From Pelobates cultripes (taxonomy: Eukaryota; Chordata; Amphibia; Anura; Pelobatidae): a DNA stretch of 64,000 nt. The number at the start of each line of letters is the position of its first letter. Position 1 is the first letter of the stretch. The notes beneath the pieces were generated by a model, which did no database searches, was not told the DNA's origin, and saw nothing but the letters and a program-made list of their open reading frames with translations. Shown in pieces: positions 12,301 to 24,867 of this stretch. Made by a program: the position numbers and the translations under genes. The stretch covers positions 235,214,798 through 235,278,797 of the forward strand of contig OW240912.1 in NCBI GenBank assembly GCA_933207985.1, given 5' to 3'.

Positions 12301-13119
12301 TGCAGGAAATACACATAGGTCCTAGACTCTGACCTGCCCCTGCAGCCCTTGCCAATGCTGCTTCATCAAACTAAGTTGACCCTCTCCTTTCCCCCTCCCC
12401 ATCCCCCACCGAATGTAGAATATCTGCAAGCGGCCGCATGACAAAAACTGAGAAGAAGCCACCGCAACTATTGGCACCGCCAATGGGACAACAGCCAATG
12501 AATCCACCTGGCAAGAATATTAACTGACACGGGCTAATGCAATAGAAATGAGAAGTTGCCCTGACAAAGAATATTGTAGAGGTGATGTAACTTCCATGTA
12601 ACGGAGCAACGCAGATGTCACGTATTCATCCGCTTATAAAAATGTGGTTAATGACATTTACTGTCCACACAGGAAAAGTTGTGCCAAGCAGCAACCAAAT
12701 CCACAGAAGGGTTAATGCTGAGCAGCAATTATGCAAATGGGAACCTGGGAACTGCCGTTAGGGTTAAAGGCCGGTTACAGCCTATAAAATCTACAGGAGG
12801 GGTATTTAGGCCCAGTTCTCATCCTGCTCAGTGCCCTGTCGTGGTTTCCTTTGTGGTTGTCCGAGAGCACGTTATTGATTCTGGTAATTCTGGTTATTTG
12901 ACTTTGGCATTGTTTTTGACTTCCCTGTTTTCTGGCATCCCTGACTCCTGGCTTTTCCTTATCGTTGTGTCTCTTTCTGTTTCTCTTGATCTCTGCTATT
13001 CCTGACTATTTTTTGGTTTGTTAATCCGGCCATTCTAAGGTCATGTATACGTTACCTATCAGTCCTCTGTGTTACACAATTCTACGTGCTGCATCATTCT
13101 GTAATCCTGACATTACAAC
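12301..13119 (+). mobile_element. probable 5' LTR and leader of the Gypsy element
   Basis: A TATA box (TATAAA, 12783-12788) is followed by a C/T-rich stretch of ctgttttctggcatccctgac style and then a short leader before the gag ATG at 13120. This is the expected position and style for a Gypsy LTR plus leader. I could not fix the LTR ends or the primer-binding site, and the 3' LTR is missing, so the boundaries are guesses. Confidence 0.4.
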
Positions 13120-14090
13120 ATGGCCATAGATCCTGTAGAATTGTGTAAGCACATAGCTGCTTGCAAAAGGAAACTAGAGGAGAATGATCACTGCTTGGAT
13201 CAATTTGCCCAGGCTTTCAGTACGCTTCTTACTCGGCTGCTTCTACTGTCTCACCTCCGCCTTGTGTACCTCTGCCTATAGTATACAAGGCACCAACTAT
13301 CTCTCTATCTCCTCCTCTGCATTTTGATGGTAATTTCCAAGAATGCCGGGGATTCCTTAACCAAATAGAGTATCATTTTGAGGCCTCACCGGGATCCTTT
13401 CCCACAGACAGAGCTAAAATTGGTTACCTGACGAATCAATTAAAAGGTAAAGCTTTAGCTTGGGCCAATCCATTATGGGAGATTAATAGGAGTGTGGCAC
13501 ACAATTACCAGGAGTTTTTTATGGAATTTAAACTTACGTTTGAACCATTAGGCAGGGAGGAAGACGCCTCTACTGCCCTGATGCATATCAGACAAGGGAA
13601 CCGGTCTATCTCTGAGTATGCCATAGAATTTCGTACCCTAGCTTCCGAGGTAAACTGGACTAATAGTGGGTTAATCTCTGCATTTAAAAAGGAACTATCT
13701 GAAACTATGCTAGATGAGATTGCCGCCAAAGACTTACCCAAAAAGCATAATGAATTTATCACTTTTGTCATGCAAATTGATAATAGATTGAGAACCAGAG
13801 AAGCTACTAGAAACAAGACCAGACACATGAATATGCCTTTAGCACCCCACTTCTCCAAACCTATTGTCCCTGAATTTCCTGTACAGTCTGAACCCAAACC
13901 CATGCAGTTGGGGGTCACTAGACTGTCGGAAGCAGAAAGACAATATAGGAGAAAAGAAGGCCTATGTCTATACTTCGGTAGAAAAGGACATATGAGAAAC
14001 AATTGTCCCATACGTCCGGAAAACTACTGCACCTTAAGAGGACAGGTCTTAGGTGTAATGGAAACGTCCTCTAGAATGGATAAAAAATAG
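13120..14090 (+). pseudogene. gag: Gypsy (Metaviridae) gag, broken
   Basis: Gag is the structural capsid/nucleocapsid protein of the retrotransposon. Reading starts at ATG 13120 (MAIDPVELCKHIAAC). A frameshift near 13225-13235 moves the frame, giving an early TAG near 13280 in the starting frame. The new frame then carries LHFDGNFQECRGFLNQIE, GKALAWANPLW and the Gag-core block RSISEYAIEFRTLASEVNW. Near 13970 lies a zinc knuckle reading CLYFGRKGHMRNNC, in which the second Cys of the CX2CX4HX4C knuckle is Phe. It ends at TAG 14088-14090, where the pol frame is +1, so gag and pol are separated by a second indel or stop. It is damaged beyond function. Confidence 0.85.
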
Positions 14091-14091
14091 G

Positions 14092-16147
14092 TTTCTCCTT
14101 GATATTTCTATTGCCTTTGAAAAGAAGAATTTTTCATGCAAAGCCCTGATGGATTCCAGTGCAGCTGGAAACTTCATCGAAGTTCAATTTGTTAAAGGTA
14201 ATACTATACCTATCAAGGAGAGACTATCACCCCTAGCTGTTGAAGCTATTGATGGGAGACCGCTCTCACAATCATTGATTACACACGAAACCTTACCCAT
14301 TAATTTGTCCATTGGTGCCTTAGATAAGGAAGAGATTACATTTCAGGTTATTGCATCCCCTTCCTGTCCGATCCTATTAGGCTTTCCATGGCTTAACAAG
14401 CATAACCCTCATATTGACTGGGCTAATGGGGAAATATTAGAATGGGGTAAGGATTGCTATGAAAGGTGTATACTGAATGTTGCCAAAAGAGTGGGCACTA
14501 TTGGATTACCCACTAGTAAACCTCAAAACCCGGAAATCCCTATACAGTACCAAGACATTAAAGAAGTATTCGGCAAAAATCAGTCGAATACTCTACCTCC
14601 TCACAGACCTTATGACTGTTCCGTTAATTTACCACCTGGTGCTATGCCACCTAAGGGAGCAGTCTATGCTCTGTCACCTCAGGAGAGTAGAGTAATGGAG
14701 GAATATATTAAGGATTCATTGAATAAAGGCCACATACGAAAATCGTCCTCGCCTGCTGGGGCAGGATTCTTTTATGTATCTAAAAAGGACGGTGAGTTGC
14801 GCCCATGTATCGATTACAGGGCATTGAACAAAATCACCATTAAGAATGCCTACCCCATTCCTCTTATTGCTGAATTATTTGATAGACTCCAAGGCGCTAA
14901 AGTATTCACTAAGCTTGATCTTAGAAGTGCTTACAATTTAGTGAGAATAAAGGAAAACCACGAGTGGAAGACTGCATTTAATACCAGAAGTGAACTCTAT
15001 GAATATCTAGTGATGCCATTCTGGTTGTGCAATGCTCCAGCGGTTTTCCAAGATTTTATAAATGATGTACTCAGGGATTACATTTACTCGTTTGTCTTGG
15101 TCTATCTGGATGATATCCTTATTTATTCTCCTGACATTCAGACTCACCACGATCACGTTAGACAAGTTCTGCAGACCTTGTTAAATAATCAACTTTATTG
15201 TAATTTAGAAAAATGCATCTTTCACAAATCTGAAGTACAGTTTTTGGGATATAATATTTCTGCCTCGGGGTTTCGGATGGATCCTAAAAAGCTGGAATCG
15301 GTTCTACAATGGCCTTTACCCACTGGGTTGAAAGCCATTCAAATGTTCATTGGTTTTGCCAATTATTACAGAAGGTTTATAAAGAGATTTTCTTCAGTAA
15401 TAGCCCCCATCACCAATAAGACTCGCAAGGGGGTTAGCAGTACGATATGGTCTAAGGAGGCTATAGAAGCCTTTGAAACTCTCAAACAGCGGTTTGCCTC
15501 CGCCGACATATTGATACATGCTGACACCAGTAAACCTTTCATACTCGAAATTGATGCATCAGAGACAGGGGTAGGGGCAGTTCTCTCCCAGAGGGAGAGC
15601 CAGGATACTCCATTGCATCCTTGTGGTTACTTCTCTAGAAAGTTGTCTCCTGCCGAGCGCAATTATGATATTGGCAATAGGGAATTGTTGGCCATTATTC
15701 TAGCTCTCAAGGAATGGTGACATCTTTTAGATGGTTCCAAGGACCCCCTTGTGATCATTACTGATCACAAAAACCTGGCTTACATAGGAGATGCTAAACG
15801 ATTGTCTTCTAGACAAGCTAGATGGTCTCTGTTCCTTTCTCGCTTTAATTTTCTTATTACTTATAGACCTGGTTCTAAAAATGTCAAGGCTGATGCCTTA
15901 TCCAGACCGTTTGACACGGAGTCTATACAAGAGCAAGAAAAGTCCCATATCATTCCCTCGGAATGTATGATTGCTTCCACTATCCTTTCATTGTCCTCTC
16001 CGCTGCTTGGCTCCATCATGGAGGCTCAGTCTCAGGTGCCCTGCGGTAAACCTCAGGTCAAATTGTTTGTTCCATTGGGGGAAAGGGTTAATATCATGAA
16101 GGTGTTTCACGACAATTTGTCTGCTGGTCACCCAGGTATTAATAAAT
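14092..16147 (+). pseudogene. pol: Gypsy pol: protease, reverse transcriptase, RNase H; integrase lost
   Basis: In frame from about 14092, the protease has ALMDSSAAGNFI near 14145; the usual D-S/T-G reads DSS. Reverse transcriptase follows: RKSSSPAGAGFFYVSKKDG, LRPCIDYRALNKITIKN, and YLDD at 15103-15114. MPFWLCNAPAVFQ has Trp where Gly is expected. RNase H has ILEIDASETGVGAVLS, YFSRKLSPAERNYDIGNREL and [10 protein letters not shown]. An in-frame TGA at 15718-15720 lies where Arg normally follows EW, consistent with decay of a CGA codon. Reading resumes in the same frame to the pre-integrase block GHPGINKS and stops at about 16147, where unrelated MITE sequence begins. Integrase and 3' LTR are absent. 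Confidence 0.9.
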
Positions 16148-16239
16148 CCCCTTCCGCAACCGGGGATTGGGGGGTGGGAGTGAGAGGGAACCTGCAGTGC
16201 CAGGAAAATGGATTGTTTTCCTGGCACTGGAGTTTCCCT
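16148..16239. mobile_element. terminal hairpin of a TTAA MITE fused to truncated pol
   Basis: Perfect arms cagtgccaggaaaa / ttttcctggcactg surround a 7-nt loop. The segment ends TTTCCCTTTAA with TTAA at 16240-16243. This is the terminal hairpin module of the hairpin MITE family. Its left side abuts the broken Gypsy pol without a TTAA, so a deletion joined the two. Confidence 0.6.
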
Positions 16240-16243
16240 TTAA

Positions 16244-16836
16244 ACATATAGCATGATTTTTTCCTTTACATCGTTTGTCAACAGTGTACAGTGCCTTAAT
16301 TAATTTATGCAGGTTCAGTTCCATTCAGACTTTAAAGGTAGGCTTATTGGAATAGCACAGAAATTTGGAATTGATTAAAAAACTATTGCATTACTGATAC
16401 ATCTAAAATCTGATGTATATTATACACAGAACTGATCGTGTGTTTTCCCTTTGTTCTTTAACCAAATTTAATCTGGATAAAGAGGAATAAGATAAGCTTC
16501 ATCTGATTTGACAGATTTCAATTGCAACGGACTATGATGTCATGAAAATGAGATTGTCCTTCGAAGGTGTAGCCTGATTATTTGACTTTGGAAGGGAAAT
16601 ATATTCTGTACAACACTATTGGGAATATGTGAAATGAATGCCAAAATAAACTCTGTTTAAATATTTTAAAGTATAACCTCAAGTGAAAGATTTATTTTAT
16701 ACATAGTGTAAAAAATTTTGTTTGGACATTTCTTTTAACTCCTAAATGGCAGAGAAATGAACAGTGAGACTGCAAGGGGCATAATCTGTACACCCCAACT
16801 GCTTCATAAAGTTATTTAGGTGACTATAGTGTCCCT
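16244..16836. mobile_element. AT-rich DNA ending in a TTAA MITE fragment
   Basis: About 16690-16836 ends GTGACTATAGTGTCCC followed by TTAA (16837-16840), the right terminus common to several MITEs in this window. The left end was not found. 16244-16690 shows no gene. Confidence 0.5.
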
Positions 16837-17038
16837 TTAATTTGCAGTTTGAATACATGAAATATACAGTTTTTTCAAATTAGGCACATGATTATAAAGG
16901 ATTGTTCACATCGCCAAACCTAATTTCAAACCAGATGTGCTATTATTAATAACTTGGAAATGTGTTATTCAGCGTTATACAAATTACAAAACAACTTTTA
17001 CACAGATCACAAAGCACTTAATACAGCTTCCATGCTAT

Positions 17039-17554
17039 TTAATGGATACTATAGCAACCAGAACTGCAACAGCTTAATGTAGTGGTCCTGCATAGAGCCT
17101 GTCAGTGCTGTATCAGCAGTATAAAAGCTGCCTTTTCCGAAAAAAAGGTAGGGTTTACACTGCTGCCTCATGCCACCCTTAGTGGCTGTCACTCAGACAG
17201 CCACTAGATGGACTTCCTGGAACCTGTTCTATAAAGACCAGGTTTAGCATTTCTATACTCTGCTTTGAAACGCTAAACACTCCCCATACTGATTCATTGA
17301 CTCAATGCATCTCTATGAGGACATGCTGATTTGTGCAACGCAGGAATTTGCTGTGCATGTGCACTAGTCCTAATAAAGAAGCATTGGATTGGCTTAGATC
17401 ATCGTGATTAATGAAAGCCAGCTGAAGTGTGGCACCCTCACAGACAACAGTGCTCTGGGAGAAATAATGTAAGTAAAATGATTTTGTTGTAATTAAGTTT
17501 GGGTGGCCTGATACTCTAAATATATGTTTGTATTCCTAATGCTATAGTGTTCCC
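17039..17554. mobile_element. diverged TTAA MITE (ends GGATACTATAG...CTATAGTGTTCCC)
   Basis: The right end is followed by TTAA at 17555-17558. Internal modules match the family: ccagaactgcaacagctta, a ctttagtggctgtc-type hairpin reading gtggctgtcactcagacagccac, and a gaatttgc/gcgcat region. The left TTAA has decayed to TAAT. Confidence 0.55.
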
Positions 17555-17558
17555 TTAA

Positions 17559-18066
17559 AGGGGCTATGCCACTTCTGAATTGTTCACATGATAGACTGTG
17601 TCAGAATTGTATTTGAAATTCCAACGCAATCAAAAAATATACATGAAACAACGTATAGACTACTTTGCCTCAGGTAAGTGCCAATTTTTGGCAACTGGCA
17701 GAGGTCTTTTCCTCCATATCCAGCATTTTCCTTCAGCTGTCGTTGTGATATTTAGTATGATCAACTATCATCTAAAAAGATGAACAATAGATAATTTGCT
17801 AAAGTAATTTTAGATATACCCTTTACTGCTTGAGTAGGTTTGCTTGTATAATGAAAATCCTTGACACCAATTAAATATTTGATACCCATTTAGTTCTTCA
17901 ATGGGTGACCTACGGCATAAGCACTCTGCCTATTTATTGATCCAAAATCAGTATATTATTGGTCCATTCTAGTCTCAGACGTGCAACCAAATCTACCTTT
18001 GTAATAAATCAGAATTCAGGGAGCCGGTAAAGGGTCAACCATATATCTTTAAATGATGGCTAGATA
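17559..18066. other. intergenic, no gene
   Basis: A short 61-residue open frame at 17598-17783 has no recognisable features. Nothing else was seen. Confidence 0.5.
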
Positions 18067-18342
18067 TGGTCTGTAGCGGATGGCACTGGGCTGTCCTAGG
18101 ACTTTTGTTAGTTTATACTGTATTAGTCTAATTGCAAAGTATATGTGTATTAATGTGATGTATTCTAACAAATAAGGGAATGAAACTACTGAACAGTCAG
18201 ACCTCCCCGGTGTGAAGTGTGCCTTCAATTACCCGTTGCAACATTGTTGCGAACGGGTAATTGACAAGCTGTATAGTAATCCTTTGTTCTCGGGGGTGGC
18301 TGCCATTCGGGAAACGAACACGCCATTTTAAAACTCCCGAAC

Positions 18343-18405
18343 AGCGGTGTTTTGCCGTCGAGTGTCTGGAACTCAAAACGGACACTCGACTAGGCGAACA
18401 CCGCT
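18343..18405 (+). other. LTR stem-loop, ~25-bp imperfect stem
   Basis: AGCGGTGTT..GTCGAGTGTC pairs with GACACTCGAC..AACACCGCT around a loop with aactcaaaac. The outer 9 bp of the stem are identical to the stem in the LTR at 1453-2623. Confidence 0.55.
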
Positions 18406-18873
18406 GAGACCTCCACCAGCCCGGTCCGTTCGGTTCCAAACTACCGAATGGCCCCTCGTTCGGTAGACAGAAACAACCGAACGAGGGGATTCAGGTGAAC
18501 ATTCCCCAGTCTCTATAGCTAGAGGCTTTCGTGTAATTCATTCCCTTTTTCCAGGACCGACTGCAGGGCCCCATCGCATGGAGCCCAATTCGGCTATTTC
18601 TTCCCATGCGGTCGGTCATTCTATTCCCTCCATGAATTTCCCGAACCCCTGGTCTGATATGGGTGATTTTTGGATATGTTGTTCACCCAGATCAGAGCTA
18701 CCAGTGGATGTATAATTTAAAGTTTAGGGGTACATCCAGAAACAGGGGGAATTGGTGTCCTGGGTAAGGGGATTATGATGAAGGCTGAGGGGAGGGGATG
18801 TGTGGGAGGTTACCCGAACAGGATTGGCTATTATGTTAATGAATGGAAATCCCTCCCTTGCATGGGAGCATGC

Positions 18874-18880
18874 TTTATAA
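18874..18880 (+). promoter_or_regulatory. TATA-type box of the solo LTR
   Basis: TTTATAA lies about 180 bp before the LTR end, followed by GC-rich sequence. Core-promoter role is inferred from position. Confidence 0.45.
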
Positions 18881-19065
18881 GGCCACTGGCCTTCTGCTCC
18901 TGATACTGTGTGTCGTCCAGTTATTGGGAGTGCTGTTGGGATACTACTGTATTGTTGTACCTGCTGGATACCTTGCCTGTGGATTTATAACTACTTGTTC
19001 CTGAGCCTCACTGGGATCTACAAGTGGAGGTAGGCTATGAAATACTAGCTCTCCGCTACATGGTC

Positions 19066-19500
19066 TATTTAAGAAGTGAATTGTTACTATATGAACTGTA
19101 TTTTTTTCCCAGGCTAGTTTCCATGACAGCATCTCTAATAAGTTAGCTTTGCCTCTCAGGTGTCCAAACAGGAACTCCTAATTAAATAATTTAGTTAAGG
19201 TAATAAAGGTTCCCTCTTTCATAGGTTCACCAGTCAAGTGACAAAGTTAAAAACTAGAAGAGAATAAACAAAAGGGAGGGAGCATGATTATTATTATTAT
19301 TATTATTTTTACATTCTTTATTTTTTGCTGTTTTTCATTACAATACAAGCATATGGTAGCGGTATAACTAATTTTCTGCTTATAGCAGGTAGTATGAAGG
19401 AAATAGCATGATTTAAAAAAAAAAAAGCTATGCAGAGGGAGGCAGAGCTTGACCTTCAGGCTGTTCAGATGGGTGCTGCATGAGCTCCAGTCCACATCGT
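19066..19500. other. AT-rich DNA with an (ATT)n run
   Basis: An ATT trinucleotide run lies at about 19287-19308 and an A-run at 19415-19426. No gene was seen. Confidence 0.6.
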
Positions 19501-21722
19501 TACATTCAGGGTAATACCGGTGGCTCTTAAACTACCACACTTACCAAAGTGCACTATCCACGTCGTGGGTGCAAGACCAGTTATTCAAAATCTCACCCGA
19601 GCCTGACACTGCCGGGAGCCCAGAGTGTTGCATTGCGGCCCACCAGCACCGGAGTTGGGGGTAGGCAGCCGCTCCTCTCACTCCTATACTCACTATACAG
19701 CTCAGCTGAACTCCAACCCTCCCCCTCCCTTTCGACCGGCGGGGGTCATCCCGGTCCCCACTGGCTGGTCCCGACTGCTTCTGCTGCACATACCTACAGA
19801 CAACAGCCTTTACCGGACAAGTCTCACCAACTCAAGATGGCAAATTATCAAACTTCTATCCACTTCTGCACATTAATTTTGGATCATATCCAGACCCTCC
19901 GACAAACTGAAGCGTGATGGGCAGAAAATTTAAAAAACAAAAGCAGGAGAGGCCTAGACAGAACATGAGCATAGGAGATCTGTGGCGGCAGGCACGCGGC
20001 CCCATTGAGCCCAAGATGGCCTCCTACCTGGATGAAGGCTCTGATCTGTCAGACGACCTGACTATGGGACCAGAGGACTCAAATTTAACTGTTCCGACCC
20101 AACCTCAGCCGGACTCAACCGTGGGTCACAAAGGCCATCATGCAAGACCTACTGGCAGACCTCAGGTGAAATATCCAGACCGACGTGGCTGATACCTGGA
20201 AGGATAAATGAAGCCTGACAGGCTGCATGGGGACCCTGCAGCAGGAATCCCAAGACATCGTTCGGCAAGTCTTACACCTACACCAGGAATTGAAGGCTCT
20301 GAAAACAACAGAATCTGGCATTTGAGCAAAAATTTGCAGCACTTGAAGACTCACGGCGAAGCAGGAATTGCACTAATACCGCCTAAACAAGCCAAAGCGT
20401 TGAATGTGGACAGCCTGGTCCAGATTCCCAAGCCGGCTAAAGCACCGATCAATGCCTCAAGGGACCTGATCGTGAGGTGAGAAGAGATGAAGCAATTATC
20501 ATGGACGCTACTCTGGGCTGCACACCATACACCTTCCAAGGCATGAACCTAACCTTTTACACTGATCTCTCAGGGGGGACAATGGCATGGTGGAGGTCAC
20601 TTCAACCACTTACCTCCCTCCTCCGCAAGCACAACGTGCAATACCAGTGCAGCGTTACTAGTGCTCCACGGAGAAGCCATATACCCCATCAGGGATCTAC
20701 AGGAGGCAAATGCTCTTCTGATCACACTTGGGCTCCCACAGAACTCCTTAGCGCTGCCTCAACCGAGGCCTTCTAACAACCCTCATGGCTGGGACCAATT
20801 AGGCATTACCTCATTTGTACCACAGGGGTCTACCCTACAGGCTTAAGCAGCTGTCACTACTTGAACCCCCAGCACCAGCCTACTCAGACAGGCCATATAT
20901 ACCACAAAGCACCTTGTGATTACATGTATTTTTTATATTGAATTTTCTTATGTTTATTTTATTGTTTCTTGTTCTTGTTCACACACTGGTCTTAATTTTG
21001 ATTCACTCAATGTGGTCATATCTCATCTCAGCCAATTTTACTCGCAAGCCAGAATGTAACCTGGAGGGAATAGTAATGTTGCTTGACTGCCCCCTGCTGG
21101 CACCCGGTCAGATGCTCGGCGTATCGCTATTATTAGGCCGTTCCCCAACTAGGCAGAATCTTACATTGTCCAGGTTTTTCAGGCCACAGCCACTCATACT
21201 CCCCCCTCCCCATCATTGCACCACCACATGTACACCTAACAGTAGTAAATAACAAGTCCCTGGTGACATACTCCATTTTATTTACTTTATCATTTTTCCT
21301 ACAGGCCCACTTCCAGTTTATCCTATAGCATAACATACTTCTGTGTAAGCTCCCATCATTTACTCTTGTAATGTACTCCTTTGTTTTAATCTTGCCCTTG
21401 CGAAAGTTAGTCCTCTTCCCTCATAGGGCTTAACTGAAACTTTGATAGTTGAGCATGACTACTTAATAACGTGACCCAGTGGTTTTTGTCACCTGAAATC
21501 CCCACACCCACACGCTATCCCTCATACCTACTAATATTTACTGTTTATCGATCTGACATGTAGGCTTACATGTTAATCCTCTCTACTCCCTCTATAACAA
21601 AAAGTGCAGTGTTCATGATGCCATACTAATGTTATCATATGTCTAAAAAATCTGTTTGCACCATCTGTTGTGGCAGTGCAGATCTGCTTATTTAACCTAT
21701 GCATAAATAAAATAAAGAATTT
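19500..21722 (+). mobile_element. LINE segment with ORF1 but no visible ORF2
   Basis: A GC-richer 5' UTR-like part (19500-19910) precedes an ORF1-like region (19914-20846). Then come about 870 bp of non-coding sequence and an A-rich tail (aataaaataaag, 21705-21735). No reverse transcriptase motif is present between ORF1 and the tail. It is either a deletion derivative or an ORF1-only LINE. Boundaries are approximate and no target duplication was found. Confidence 0.5.
19914..20846 (+). pseudogene. L1-like LINE ORF1 protein, frameshifted
   Basis: ORF1 proteins of L1-type LINEs coat the element RNA. The start reads MGRKFKKQKQERPRQNM with a basic N-terminus, then an acidic Asp/Ser stretch (SDLSDDLTMGPED). 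In later frames come PYTFQGMNLTFYTDLSGGT near 20540, SLLRKHNVQYQ near 20625, and LHGEAIYPIRDLQEANALL near 20665-20715. This order resembles the C-terminal domain of L1 ORF1 (the Transposase_22 family in older naming). At least two frame changes are needed, so it is not functional. Confidence 0.6.
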
Positions 21723-24700
21723 AAAAAATAAATAAATCATGTTTCATATATAAATATTTGATGAAAAATGAAAGTCCAGTTTCTCCTGAACAAAACGGTA
21801 TATAATAAGTGTCGATACTCTTAATATGAAAGAGCTAAATTATGATTGAACAGACATAGCTGAAATTGTAGGTTTTGGTCAGAACTTGTACAATTACCTC
21901 TGTCCTTAAGGGGTTAAACCCTTTGCAAAGAAATCAAGATGTATTGGCGCTACCAATTATCACAAATATAAAATTGCTGGTGCAGTGAAAAGTGTATCCC
22001 ACAACACTCAGAGATAAATAATAAAACAATAGAATAAATACTGCTCCTGTAAACGAAATGACAATTCGGGATAAATCTAAAAACCACAAATAACATAACA
22101 GTGCAAAATGTATATATATATATATATATAATGATAGACCCCTTATGATAAACCCTTTGGCAATATCTTCCTCTAAATTCTCAATCCAGACATTCATGAT
22201 TCCAGAAACCCCTGTGAAGTCCTGAACCCAATGCTAAATAGGTCTTGACTAAATCTGAGTCCATACTTTTTTCCATGGGCTCTCTAAATAAAGCCATCCT
22301 GCCAATAAGAAGAGTGGTCTTTTTTACAAGCCTTATTACAGGTGCGTCAATCTATGGATCACATTCCAACTTTTGCACTCTTTGTTGTAAAAAGCATGCA
22401 CTCTAGGGACCATCCCTTGAATAGAGAGTCTCATCTATGGTTTAGATCATTCATTAAGGAGAATATATTTGATAGTGCAATGCAATGGGAAGGTAGGTCT
22501 GGAACTTTTCAGGCCCTTGAAAAATACACCTGAAGCTGCAGGTTCTTAATTCTCATGTGGAATCCCAAGGGTGTCTCTAACACACTCTGTCAGTTTAACA
22601 ATAGATCTCATGTCCATGTTCATCTTCCAGGATTCATACTCTCCATCTTCTTCTGAAGAACATTCCTTCAAGACCGTTTGATCAAACTCTGAAGAAGATT
22701 CTTTCAGCTATGGTAAAGCTTTTACCTTTTTTTGAGATGATACAGAATTAAATTAATTCCCTCAATTCTTTTTGGGACATTCTTCCATGTGGATAAAGCT
22801 TGTAGTTGCCTGTCATGGCTTTAGACCCACATGCAGTGGTTACAACAAAAACAGAAAATTTGAGAACAAAAGCTTAGAGAAACTCAATAGCTTGCCCTTC
22901 AGTAAATCTCAGCTCAGGTCTAAAAAGAGTTTTTGCTCACTTGTGCTATTACAGAGTAATCTTAAACCACTGCATATCAGACTGATTCCCGCTTTAAAGG
23001 CAGTCCAGAACAGAAAGGCTGGCAAGTTCTCTCTGCACGATAGATACAGCAACCCCAGACAATCGTTTTGACAAGGTTCTCCTGAAGCTATGAAGGAATG
23101 AGCTTTTATTACTTTAATTAAATTATTTAATTAGGATTTCCTGTCCTGACACCTGAGCAACACGGGTTGACCCATTAGTGATGTTATCATGGTTAGACAG
23201 GAAATACATTTAGCTTTTTACTGGATAGGAGTCTTTTAAGTTCATTATGTGCAGCTTGTACAAATAAATAACCTTTCGATCTGCCAAGTCTAGTTTCTAG
23301 AACATATTTTGTACTGAATGCACAGTTTACTGATAATCTAAACATATGATAAAAAGTGTATCTCTGCGCATATTTTTAAAAATAATAAATATATCTTTAT
23401 ATTTTGTGAAAGAGAAGGCTGATTGTCAACGTTGCAGCCACACCTCACTGATAAAGTGCTAAATGATTAGATTTTTTTTCACATTTCTCAGACAACCAAG
23501 GCAGCAAAACATTAAAGACGGCAACACTTCTCACAATGTGGTGATGGGCTGATAAAAAGTGAGACCTATCTTAGCACAGAGAGTGTGACTTTGATAGTCT
23601 TAATATTTCTTGGTATATTTTTAAAAGAATACATGGTTTTATTGTAACACAATGGACTTGATGTGACATTGCAATAACGCTTGGGGATAATCCATGTGAA
23701 GGGCATGTCTGGATCATTACTATTATGGTCAACACTATCAACGTGATTATATAAATATAACACAGCATGTGGCTATATAGTATTGAAGTGCAGTCCTCAT
23801 CTTAATATTTCTCTTACAGCTAACTGGTCCTTCAATGACATGCTGTACACAAAGCTGCTGTGAGTGTATCATTTCACACAGTCATCTTCGCATCTCTCTT
23901 GGTCTCAGCCATCAATCTCTCAGGACCATTACTTGGGCCATTACATGGTGTATCTTGGGGGAGGATAGCAAAGCAGGATTAACCTGAAGATTCCCTTATG
24001 TGGCTGCCTAAAGTCCAAGGGTTATTCAGGGGCTGAAGAACCATAAATTTACTTCATTGTGAAGAAAGAAGTGAGTTCACAAGCTCGTACTTTGCCTAGT
24101 GTCCTGTAAGACTGTAATTCTTCTCTAGGAGGGTAGGCGTTCTAATATTTGTTGCTTATGTGTTTATAGACTATATTCTTTTGTTTTTGGAATTGATGAA
24201 TACGTGCATGTTAGTGCAAAACCTTTATTTGATTGCTGAGGGTCTCACTCACCTATTTATAGCCCTCAAGTGGCAAGTGATTTTGTAGTTTTATTGAAAA
24301 AAAATTAAACTAAAGAATTAAAAATTATTAAAGAGTTATTTGGATTTGCCTACATTTTTTTTTCCTTTTTTTTCTGGTGAAAATACATTCTGAAAAGTGG
24401 TACTTTAATAGTATACCCAGAGTCAGGTTAGCTAAGGTAACTAAAGTAAAATCATGATATTTATCATGGATATATATTATTTTGTACACAATGGTATTGT
24501 GGTGAATATAGTTAACAGATAAATGTGGCAAAAATATTACCACCTGCAGGGATCTGGGTTTAAGAGTCCCTCATGGGGCTTCAGTGGAAATTTGTGCCCC
24601 AGAAATACCTCTGATTGTAACTATCTTTGTCTGTACAATGATTATAGTGGAATAAGCTCTCTATCACCATTTCTCTTCTCAATGTTTACAGCTGCCGTTA

Positions 24701-24735
24701 TTTGCAGAATTGACAGATGCCCATTCTCCTAGTGC
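21723..24735. other. unassigned AT-rich DNA, no gene
   Basis: It holds the end of a TTAA element reading CCTTAAGGGGTTAA (21905-21918) and a TA run (22110-22131). The region 22230-22700 has a coding-like, stop-riddled look on the minus strand but fits no family I recognise. Confidence 0.35.
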
Positions 24736-24867
24736 AGTGTTTTCCAATTGGTATTCCATGGAACCCGAGGCTTCTTCTAGAACAAAATTGGGGTCAGCAG
24801 CAATCTATACCTAGATGGGGGGTGCTGTACGAAGATTTATAAAATAATAAAATTATATATCTGGAGG

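Larger units (their letters stand above)
18072..19060 (+). mobile_element. solo LTR, 989 bp, 5-bp TSD TGGTC
   Basis: The ends are exact 9-bp inverted repeats (TGTAGCGGA...TCCGCTACA), and the flanks are a perfect TGGTC duplication (18067-18071 and 19061-19065). It is CpG-rich with a TATA-type box at 18874-18880 and has no coding interior. It shares blocks with the LTR at 1453: a gccatttta block, the AGCGGTGTT stem-loop and aaaacggacact. The two are related but separate families. Confidence 0.85.

Noticed and set aside
13505..14011. 168-codon frame antisense to gag
   Set aside because: Shadow of the real gag frame; no independent features.
22230..22700. Possible DIRS or other retroelement gag on the minus strand
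   Set aside because: Too many stops and no motif I can name; left as unassigned.
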